64,000 nucleotides of DNA from Lamellibrachia satsuma (Eukaryota > Annelida > Polychaeta > Sabellida > Siboglinidae), in assembly GCA_033239005.1 (NCBI GenBank), contig BSQZ01000039.1, forward strand, positions 87,618 to 151,617, in the 5' to 3' direction. This document shows positions 11,928-18,275 of this stretch, in pieces. Numbering within the stretch: the stretch's first letter is position 1; the number at the start of each line of letters is the position of its first letter. The notes beneath the pieces are model-generated. The model did not search any database. It worked only from the letters and a program-made list of their open reading frames with translations, and had not been told where the DNA came from. The translations under genes and the position numbers were made by a program.

Positions 11928-12441
11928 AGTGCCAAAGTAACGTATAGGCCAAACAAAAGTATAGGGTGGCAAATCTGTAAAATTTAATAATAGTATAGTT
12001 TCGAAAAACAGTATAGGGGGGCAAATTGTTCAAAAAAATAACAGTATTGTGCGAAAAAGTCACTAGTATATTTGTCTTTTTTAGCGCCGAAATTTTTTTT
12101 TACTTGATGAGAAGCCAAGGCTAGTAGTACTATCTTAGGTTTCATACCCCTACAAATAATGAGCACTATGGTCCGCCATATTGTCTGTCCGCCATTATTG
12201 TCCGTCAACCAATCAGAGAGCGTTCTGAAGGTCACGTGATCATGTCCGTCAACCAATCAGAGAGCGTCCTGAAGGACACGTGAATCGCTCAGCCAATCAG
12301 AGAACGTCACAGCGCCTCCTAGCGACCGATACAGCGACTCCTAGCGACTGAATCGCTCAGCCAATCAGAGAACGTCACAGCGCCTCCTAGCGACCGATAC
12401 AGCGCCTCCTAGCGATCGGAACATTAATTTAACCCTATATT
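11928..12441 (+). repeat. Polinton left terminal inverted repeat
   Basis: Matches the reverse complement of 24,303-24,850, with indels in the internal tandem motifs. The outer 15 bp with one flanking CTTTG forms CTTTG-AGTGC-CAAAG, itself a short hairpin. Inside are repeated TATAGG/GGCAAA motifs, two YY1-like CCGCCAT sites (12,173 and 12,189), four CCAATCAGAG boxes (12,209; 12,253; 12,293; 12,361), two CACGTG E-boxes (12,233 and 12,277) and four AGCGCCTCCTAGCGA-type motifs (12,311-12,415). Confidence 0.93.
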
Positions 12442-12811
12442 AGCGTGAACTATGAATAGCGCAGAGCCCTCTAGCGATTGACGGGCGGGTTGGCGGGTCG
12501 ACGGGCGGGGACACCTAACGGACTATCTAGTAAGAAAACGAACAAAAGCGTACGGTGCACACGTATTTTAATAAAAAACAAAGCGGCGTCGATACAAGCG
12601 AGGCGATCGTAATAGTACAAGCGTGTTCGAATGAATACAACAGGGGTATGATGATGCGACTTGCGAATGTTGACCATTGCGCCAGAGGTTGCGAACTTAC
12701 GGGTGTCTCCACCGCGCCAGAGATTCGAGGGCGAGCTTACGGGTGGTGCGACCACCGCGCCAGAGGCTCAGTCTATGTACGATATGCGATAGTATGGTAT
12801 ACCCTTTTTCA
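12442..12811. other. Polinton non-coding segment between left TIR and capsid gene
   Basis: No convincing gene. It holds two and a half copies of a repeat of roughly 42 bp built on CGCGCCAGAG and CTTACGGGTG (about 12,681-12,770). Open frames here overlap in several phases and look fortuitous. Loss of the capsid gene's 3' end may have happened in this segment. Confidence 0.45.
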
Positions 12812-13900
12812 TTAGCCTTCGTCCTGCCAGATCTTGCCGGTCGAGGTGAACAGGCTGGCGTAGCTCCTGACGAAGAGGTTTTCTGTGAAGTTAGGCTGGA
12901 AGGGTTTGGCGGGTATCTGACGTCCGTCCACGTACACCGAGTGGAAACTTATGGTGTTGTTCTTGGCGTGAAACGGGTTCTTATCGTACGCGCCGTTGTA
13001 GGCGTCGTTGTCGATGCAGCACAGCACGATACGTTTCGGCAGAGCCCCGAGAAACAGGTTCTCGTGCGTGTGCGACAGAGCTCCCGCGGGAATGGAGTAC
13101 ACCTTGCATTCGACCGGTCGTAACGGATACCTGACCGGGTTGTTCAGGAGAGCCTTGAGGTGAGCCATCTGCACCGCGGGATTGATGGTAGCCTTCTTGA
13201 CGAACAAGGAAGCGTTGACGAAGGTTATCTTGTATTCGCGGGGCCCTTGCGCCATCAACGCAAAAGACGGCTTGCTACGCACCAGTCGTAACTTGACGTC
13301 GACGCCGTTGATCAGGAATTTATCTTGCATGAACATATCCAAGTGGAGACGACCCATCATGTCGACCACGCGACTTTGAGTCATGTACTCTCGTCGAGTC
13401 AAGAACCCGGCGTTAGCAGCGGGTCCGTCGTTTACCTCGACGGAGTTCATGCGATTAGCCGTGTCCTTGTACCACAGCTGATTCGTCAGCTGCGTCGACT
13501 TGGCGTCGGGTCCGTAACTCAGCAGCGTTTCTATGTAGGATCGATACGCGTACGTGTTGGTCGAAGAGGTCACGAGCGTACCGTTAAGGGAGAGGTCGGC
13601 CTGACTGAACAGCGAATGCATCCAGTTGTTCACCGGTCCCACGGTTTCGTCTGCGTCGAGATCGTGTCCGTCGACTCGCGTCACCTTCACCTGCACGTGC
13701 AGCATCGTGTTGGCGAGATCCAGGTAATCGTCTCCCGAACCGGGGATGAGGAATTCTATCGGTCCTCCAGAGTCCAGAGAGGTCATGGGTTGATGTTCCA
13801 CCACGTGACTGTCGCTGATGCAGGTCTGAGTTGAAGGTACGGCAAAGAGATCCAGCTCGGTCTTGACTCCCTCGCACGACTGTCTATGCACGAAAGCCAT
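12812..13900 (-). CDS. Polinton major capsid-like protein (F54H12.2-type), short C-terminus
   Basis: 362 codons, ATG at 13,900. Recognisable Polinton/F54H12.2-like pattern: GGPIEFLIPGSGDDYLDLAN (about 44-63), LHSLFSQADLSLNGTLV, SSTNTYAYRSYIETLLSYG, and an FVRSYASLFTSTGKIWQDEG end. In the literature this family is a double jelly-roll capsid subunit that would form the icosahedral shell; that role is family knowledge, not seen here. Family members I know of continue well past the GKxxQDEG motif, whereas this frame stops there, so the C-terminal strands are probably missing. The start overlaps the end of the upstream basic protein by 17 nt. Uncertainty: major versus minor capsid assignment rests on remembered motif patterns. 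Confidence 0.72.
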   Translation of the reverse strand: MAFVHRQSCEGVKTELDLFAVPSTQTCISDSHVVEHQPMTSLDSGGPIEFLIPGSGDDYLDLANTMLHVQVKVTRVDGHDLDADETVGPVNNWMHSLFSQADLSLNGTLVTSSTNTYAYRSYIETLLSYGPDAKSTQLTNQLWYKDTANRMNSVEVNDGPAANAGFLTRREYMTQSRVVDMMGRLHLDMFMQDKFLINGVDVKLRLVRSKPSFALMAQGPREYKITFVNASLFVKKATINPAVQMAHLKALLNNPVRYPLRPVECKVYSIPAGALSHTHENLFLGALPKRIVLCCIDNDAYNGAYDKNPFHAKNNTISFHSVYVDGRQIPAKPFQPNFTENLFVRSYASLFTSTGKIWQDEG

Positions 13901-14279
13901 TGTCGAATATGTCGGCCTCTCGGTTCTTAGACGTCTTTCTCTTGCGTCGTCTCTTTACTGCAGTGATAGTCGCCTTTGCGGACGGGTGTTTTATACGTTT
14001 ACCGGGAGGAGCTCGAAGACTGCTCAGCACGGCGTCGGTGACGCGTCGTTTGGCAGCCGTTTTTATGTTCTGGCCTGATAAAACGTCGCCGGCTATACGA
14101 ACGCCGGTCTTCAACGCGCCTTTACCCAAAGCCACGGCACCTCTCTTGATGAGCGGCATGGCGCTGCGCAACAGACCGCCGAACAGACTGCCCAGTCCGT
14201 GACCTCGCTGGTATTGTGCACCGGCGAAGTAGGGCAGCGCGCCGCCAGCCTGTCGTGCGTAATAATCCTTGTAATTCAT
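13884..14279 (-). CDS. small basic Polinton virion protein (adenovirus pVI/pX-like)
   Basis: 131 aa. The N-terminal half is Gly/Ala-rich and amphipathic (GGALPYFAGAQYQRGHG, then GSLFGGLLRSAMPLIKRG). The C-terminal half is very basic (GKRIKHP, AVKRRRKRKTSKN). Polintons and adintoviruses usually place such a protein beside the capsid genes; membrane-active or DNA-condensing roles like adenovirus VI or X have been proposed. The ATG at 14,279 overlaps the penton stop codon in a TGATG arrangement, and the stop overlaps the capsid start by 17 nt. No frame damage. Exact biochemical role unknown. Confidence 0.65.
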   Translation of the reverse strand: MNYKDYYARQAGGALPYFAGAQYQRGHGLGSLFGGLLRSAMPLIKRGAVALGKGALKTGVRIAGDVLSGQNIKTAAKRRVTDAVLSSLRAPPGKRIKHPSAKATITAVKRRRKRKTSKNREADIFDNGFRA

Positions 14280-15082
14280 CAGAACAGTCCGGTCCTGCGT
14301 CGACGGAAATGAAGCGTCACCCTTACTCTACCGTATTCGAATGGCACGCGTCGACCCATGTCGTCTCGTATATCCACCTCGATCGAGTTGAAGGTCGAGC
14401 ACAACAGAGGTACGTAGTGAATGTTAGTGAAACGATCGGACACCCTGTCACCGTGAAGTCCGCTAATCGGAATGGATCGCAACAGAGGCGCGAGAGTGTC
14501 GCCCACTATACGAGACTCCACGATGTCCGTGTAGACGTACAGGGTGTCGAATCCATGCGTCATGTTCACCACATCGTCGGCCTCGATCTGGAAGGGGTAC
14601 GAGGAGTTGGAAGATGACGTATCCGCCTTCTGATCACTGACTACGGGTGTACTGAATCCTAGCATGGATGCCATCGCGCTGTGGTTAGGTATGACGAACG
14701 CGGTGTTCTCTGTCATGTGCAACGTCATTTTTTGAGTGACGTCAGTATAGGTCAATCGAGCCCGTGCCTTCGCCGTCCACAGGCTGTGCAGTCCCTTGTT
14801 GACGTGATACATCAATGTTAAAGGATTGTCGTAATATCCACACGACAACCTCGACCGTTTGTTCACGTCCGCATTATCCATCTCGTAGAGGAATAACCAG
14901 ACATCGTTCTCTGTGACGTTGTACCAAGTGTGAGGATACTGGAACTCCGCCAATCCACACTCCCACTCGCCGGTCAGATCGATGCGCTGAGGCAAGTCCG
15001 TGATGTAATGGGTCAAGGTGTTGTCGAGGTGCGTCTTCATAGAAGCGTTGCTAGGCAGCGTCATGTATAATTCATTCGTCAT
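14279..15082 (-). CDS. Polinton penton/minor capsid-like protein
   Basis: 267 aa from the ATG at 15,082. It starts with the common Polinton pattern of a TLPSNASM loop, DNTLTHYITDLPQRIDL and GEWECGLAEFQYPHTWYNV. Proteins of this kind sit next to the capsid gene in Polintons and are modelled as single jelly-roll penton subunits at the vertices. The beta-rich body shows no signal peptide or membrane segment. The frame is intact to TGA at 14,279, which overlaps the next ATG. The start overlaps the end of the upstream TM protein by 11 nt. The penton call is an inference from order and motif; a different minor capsid role is possible. Confidence 0.65.
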   Translation of the reverse strand: MTNELYMTLPSNASMKTHLDNTLTHYITDLPQRIDLTGEWECGLAEFQYPHTWYNVTENDVWLFLYEMDNADVNKRSRLSCGYYDNPLTLMYHVNKGLHSLWTAKARARLTYTDVTQKMTLHMTENTAFVIPNHSAMASMLGFSTPVVSDQKADTSSSNSSYPFQIEADDVVNMTHGFDTLYVYTDIVESRIVGDTLAPLLRSIPISGLHGDRVSDRFTNIHYVPLLCSTFNSIEVDIRDDMGRRVPFEYGRVRVTLHFRRRRTGLF

Positions 15083-15359
15083 TGCGTCTCAACGTGGGGT
15101 TGGGCAGTAGGTAACCCAACGAACTACTCAACAGAGCCGTCCACAGATTAGAATCGCCGTGACCTACAGTCAGGTTGTAGATGCTTATCACGATGACCGT
15201 GTACAAGATGACGACCTGACACAGAAACACTATCTCCTCTTTGGGACACTTGGTACCGAACAGATGCCAAGGAGTACTGTCGTTCGACGCGTCGGTACAA
15301 TCCTCCTCCTCCTCCTCTATGACGGCGGTGACGGTCTGCTGTGTAGTGTCTTGTGACAT
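15072..15359 (-). CDS. small one-TM Polinton protein
   Basis: 95 aa. Acidic N-terminus (VIEEEEEDCTD), conserved-looking PKEEIVFLCQ, then one hydrophobic segment of about 20 residues (VVILYTVIVISIYNLTV), and a C-terminal LWTALLSSSLGYLLPNP that I recognise from other Polinton neighbourhoods. A membrane role (for example envelope or assembly) is inference. The gene is overlapped by the 3' extension of the integrase frame for about 210 nt and overlaps the penton start by 11 nt, so it probably depends on a polycistronic or spliced transcript. Confidence 0.6.
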   Translation of the reverse strand: MSQDTTQQTVTAVIEEEEEDCTDASNDSTPWHLFGTKCPKEEIVFLCQVVILYTVIVISIYNLTVGHGDSNLWTALLSSSLGYLLPNPTLRRNDE

Positions 15360-16443
15360 AATGACGACCCGACTTACGTGCTGCTAGTTTTTTATAGATG
15401 AGCGCCTTGGCATCGATCCAGCTGTTGAATGAGGATGGATGTCCGAACCATTTCACCAAAACCTCCGTTCGTGAACCGACCTTACGACGCTGCAGTACCG
15501 ATTCGATGCGGTACACCTTGTCGGTCGGTATCGACACTTTCTGCAGCTCCAGCTCGTAGAAGGTACCGTCCAGCACGTTGCCGAGATCGTCTCGCAGGCG
15601 GTACACGGGCGGCTCGGAGGAATGAACTTCGTATACGGTGAACACCTCTTCGCTCCAGTTCGTCTCGTAACCCTTTTCGAACTTGCCTTTATACCTGCTG
15701 ATGCGCATGCGATCCAACACGTTCAACTTGGGCACACCCTTACCGTCGTGTCCGTACAGACGTTGCCACACCATTTCGTGATTCTTTGCATTGACCTGCG
15801 ACGGAGCCATACCGATGCTTTTGTGATAGGTGTCGTTGTACGTTCGCACCAGGTCCGGAAGGACGTCGATGTAACGCCACGTCTGACATTTCGTGAAGTA
15901 GCGCCACATGCGAGTCTTCAACGTTTTGTTGAATCGTTCCACGACGACCGCCTTCGTCTCCGCGTTGTACGTGTAGAAGTGACGGACGCCGTGTTTCCTT
16001 AAGAGAGCCTGAACGGATTTATTCAGAAATTCCGTTCTTTGATCCGTCTGTAACGTGTGAGGTCGGTTGTTCGCGAACGCGATTCGCAGCGCCGCGACCA
16101 ATGAAGCAGCGGATTTGCTCGACATAGGAATGCATTTGGCTCGTTTCGAAAAGACGTCTGTTATCGTGAGGAGAAATGTGATACCGTCGTTGTCTTTTTT
16201 CAACGTCGTCAGGTCGACGAGATCGGCCTGCCACTGTTGATTTATACCGCCCACGATGACGCATCGTCTCTTGAAACGTCGTCTCGCCGGCTTGTGTAAG
16301 CTGTAGGCGTCCTGTTCAGACAACCACTGCGCGACTAGTTTTCGAGGCGCGTGCGTGACGCGTCGCAAGGCGTCGACTCCTCCATAACTACCTACCCTCT
16401 TTGGATCGAAGTAGATCGTCTTCAGTCTTTTCGACGACATCAT
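15148..16443 (-). CDS. Polinton retroviral-type (DDE) integrase with chromodomain
   Basis: Best starts are the adjacent ATGs at 16,443 and 16,440; the frame is open further upstream without homology. Order: zinc-binding-type N-terminus is weak, then catalytic core with first Asp in QWQADLVDLT, second Asp in TLQTDQRTEF, and Glu in VVVERFNKTLKTRMWRYF. A C-terminal chromodomain follows (DKVYRIESVLQRR, LVKWFGHPSSFNSWIDA), which would target chromatin. It inserts the element ends into host DNA. All three acidic residues are present, but the residue after TDQ is Arg where family members usually have Gly. The last 70 or so codons run over the next gene in another frame and are probably non-native; a GTAAGT donor sits at 15,377-15,372 just after the chromodomain. 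Confidence 0.88.
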   Translation of the reverse strand: MMSSKRLKTIYFDPKRVGSYGGVDALRRVTHAPRKLVAQWLSEQDAYSLHKPARRRFKRRCVIVGGINQQWQADLVDLTTLKKDNDGITFLLTITDVFSKRAKCIPMSSKSAASLVAALRIAFANNRPHTLQTDQRTEFLNKSVQALLRKHGVRHFYTYNAETKAVVVERFNKTLKTRMWRYFTKCQTWRYIDVLPDLVRTYNDTYHKSIGMAPSQVNAKNHEMVWQRLYGHDGKGVPKLNVLDRMRISRYKGKFEKGYETNWSEEVFTVYEVHSSEPPVYRLRDDLGNVLDGTFYELELQKVSIPTDKVYRIESVLQRRKVGSRTEVLVKWFGHPSSFNSWIDAKALIYKKLAARKSGRHYVTRHYTADRHRRHRGGGGGLYRRVERQYSLASVRYQVSQRGDSVSVSGRHLVHGHRDKHLQPDCRSRRF

Positions 16444-16589
16444 TAAAACAGAAGGTCCGATGCGTTGACGGTGACGTTGACGACTCCTGAACACTGACGA
16501 ACGACGAGGAGTGCGCTGACGTATAGTAGAACGCACGTTATCGCTCCCACAACGACAGCGGTGGAGCAACAACGTAGTAGCGAAAGCAT
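16443..16589 (-). CDS. single-TM miniprotein upstream of integrase
   Basis: 48 codons from the ATG at 16,589: a short cysteine-containing start (MLSLLRCC), one hydrophobic helix of about 23 residues (TAVVVGAITCVLLYVSALLV), then NVTVNASDLLF with two N-glycosylation sequons (NVT, NAS). Its TAA overlaps the integrase ATG as TAATG, a typical termination-reinitiation geometry, which is the main support for translation. The frame is also open upstream to 16,706 with only a non-ATG start. I do not recognise it. A small membrane or fusion-accessory protein is speculation. Confidence 0.45.
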   Translation of the reverse strand: MLSLLRCCSTAVVVGAITCVLLYVSALLVVRQCSGVVNVTVNASDLLF

Positions 16590-16690
16590 AGTCTGAATAA
16601 CACCCGTTGTATAAGAATTCCGGCTGCAAGCAAGGTACTCGTTCTGTGAATCCGTCAACAGGAATGCGTTATGACTACGATATAATCTTC

Positions 16691-17398
16691 TTATAAGTTG
16701 GCCCAACTCATCAATTCAGGCGGTGGTGTAGGTAGGGAATGTTCCATTTGACGTTCGAGCGGTGACCAGCTTGACGATCGTCGTTGTCGTTGTCGTCGTG
16801 GTGTAGCAGCGGCGGGAGTCGCTGTCTGTTGTTGTTGTATGTAGGCTTTCCTGGTAGCGTTACCGACCAACTCCATGGGTATGTTGATGACGCGGAGTTG
16901 TCGTGCGAACGACTGCCAACCCGTCGGATCGCCGATCTTCCTCTTACGCAACAGATCGTTAACGAGATCCACCACGTTACTTCCGACAACCGGAACACCC
17001 TCGTGTATGAGTTCGCCACGATCGGTCCACGCGACGTTTCTTTTGAGATGTTCCATCAAACGTCTGGCTTTGTCCTGCAGACTCTTGGGAACGGTGTTCA
17101 TCACGTCGGCTTCCATACTAGAAGTTTTTTCGGGTTCCGTCCTCCCTTCCTTCTCTACCGAGATTACGCGTACCGGTTCCTTGATGCGTTTATCGATCAG
17201 GACGTTGTACCGCTGCAACACCTGATTATAAAGCGTGACCTTGGTCCCGTCGTCGAGGTCCGTTCTATCGAGGATGGCCTTCATCTCGTCATCGAGGGCT
17301 TGCACCTTCTTACCTACGGTGTCCGTTGGCGGAGGTGGCGAGCGAAGCGTATCCAGCAGCCGTGGATCCACCAAGGCCATCTTGCGTGCGTGTTCCAT
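16691..17398 (-). CDS. conserved Polinton hypothetical protein (ALVDPRLLDTLR type)
   Basis: 235 aa. I chose the ATG at 17,398 (MEHARKMALVDPRLL) rather than the upstream in-frame ATG because it begins 4 nt after the previous stop and starts with the motif I associate with this Polinton family. Features: a Pro-rich stretch (SPPPPTD), a helical region (NQVLQRYNVLIDKR), a C-terminal block with SLQDKARRLMEHLKR, RGELIHEGVPVVGSN and VVDLVNDLLRKRK, and a Gln/Ala/Arg-rich tail. No catalytic motif or membrane segment. It lies in the late block, so a virion core or scaffold role is plausible but unproven. The frame is intact. Confidence 0.6.
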   Translation of the reverse strand: MEHARKMALVDPRLLDTLRSPPPPTDTVGKKVQALDDEMKAILDRTDLDDGTKVTLYNQVLQRYNVLIDKRIKEPVRVISVEKEGRTEPEKTSSMEADVMNTVPKSLQDKARRLMEHLKRNVAWTDRGELIHEGVPVVGSNVVDLVNDLLRKRKIGDPTGWQSFARQLRVINIPMELVGNATRKAYIQQQQTATPAAATPRRQRQRRSSSWSPLERQMEHSLPTPPPELMSWANL

Positions 17399-17402
17399 GC
17401 GT

Positions 17403-17774
17403 CTACTTTTTGAACAGCGCTTCACGAAGCAAGGGCAGAAAGGTCGAAGTCACTAACGGCGCTAGGAAGGCCGATAGGAAACCTCCGCTCTGACCCTTGC
17501 CGACTTGAGGTCGTGACAAGAGGAGTCTTCTTCTTTCGGCAGTCGACGTTCGTTTCAGAGACAACTTGCGTAAGGTCGTCTTGTATTTACTCAAACGACG
17601 CCTCTGTAAATCAGTCAACGGAACGTTCCTCTTTAGTATGTTGTAGGCACACTCGGCCAGTGCACACAGCAGATCGTCGTTGGCGTTGGCTATGATGGCC
17701 TTTCTTATCTTGGCGTTCTTGTGCCTGTTCAGAGTCTGTATGCACTCAATGTGTCTCTTCACCAGCTCAGACAT
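17403..17774 (-). CDS. small conserved Polinton protein (MSELVKRHIE type)
   Basis: 123 aa from the ATG at 17,774. The longer open frame to 17,894 runs into the ATPase end and is not needed. Helical N-terminal half (VKRHIECIQTLNRHKNAKIR), a basic middle (LQRRRLSKYKTTLRKLSLKR), then a Gly-Gly/hydrophobic tail (SGGFLSAFLAPLVTSTFLPL). This layout, with a basic helical body and a GG-hydrophobic C-terminus, recurs beside Polinton ATPase genes. Function unknown; structural or membrane association would fit the tail. Intact, and 4 nt upstream of the next gene. Confidence 0.6.
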   Translation of the reverse strand: MSELVKRHIECIQTLNRHKNAKIRKAIIANANDDLLCALAECAYNILKRNVPLTDLQRRRLSKYKTTLRKLSLKRTSTAERRRLLLSRPQVGKGQSGGFLSAFLAPLVTSTFLPLLREALFKK

Positions 17775-17811
17775 GGTGCGAATGAAGAGACGACTCACAC
17801 GTTCCGTCTTT

Positions 17812-18275
17812 TTATACTTTAGGTAGGTACACGTACTGCACGTCGTCGTCGGGAAAGACGCACGCGCGCAGACGCATGTCCTCGGGAGTGTCATGTTTGA
17901 GATCGATTAATAGATAACCGTAGGGTGCTGTCGTGGCGTCTTTAAAAGCGTCTAGCGCAAATTTCGTGCGTCTCGGATACATCTGACGAGCCAGGTGCGA
18001 CATCTGCGTTGCATCGCGCGGATTCTTGAACAACACCATGTAGTGAGTGTTAAGACTGATGGTGCGACTCTCTTTGTTTTTAGGGAAAAGGTTCTGTACG
18101 AGATATAGCACGGACGTGTTTCTGTGGTGACTTTTTTTAGTGAACAAGGTCGTGACCCGCTCATCCGTTTCTGTCATGAGATCGTCTATGACGATGAGGT
18201 TCCTCGTTGTCGCTTCAAACATGTCAGACGTCGGTAACCCTTCCTCGAATCGCACGTGAGTCAAGTCCGTCGTCG
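17812..18275 (-). pseudogene. C-terminal fragment of Polinton FtsK/A32-like packaging ATPase
   Basis: About 150 codons retained. The Walker B region is clear (RNLIVIDDLMTET), followed by LYLVQNLFPKNKESRTISLN with the sensor-type Asn, then ALARQMYP-like and DAFKDATTAPYGYLLIDL segments of the family. In the intact enzyme ATP hydrolysis pumps element DNA into the capsid. The Walker A (P-loop) half is absent: upstream of about 18,275 the sequence becomes PolB in a different frame. No ATG precedes the fragment in frame (only TTG at 18,264). I read this as the right side of an internal deletion. Catalytically dead by absence of the P-loop. Confidence 0.8.

Noticed and set aside
12471..12755. 94-codon frame near the left TIR as a possible Polinton gene
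   Set aside because: It lies over a short tandem repeat and overlaps other random frames, with no recognisable motif and no link to the late gene chain.
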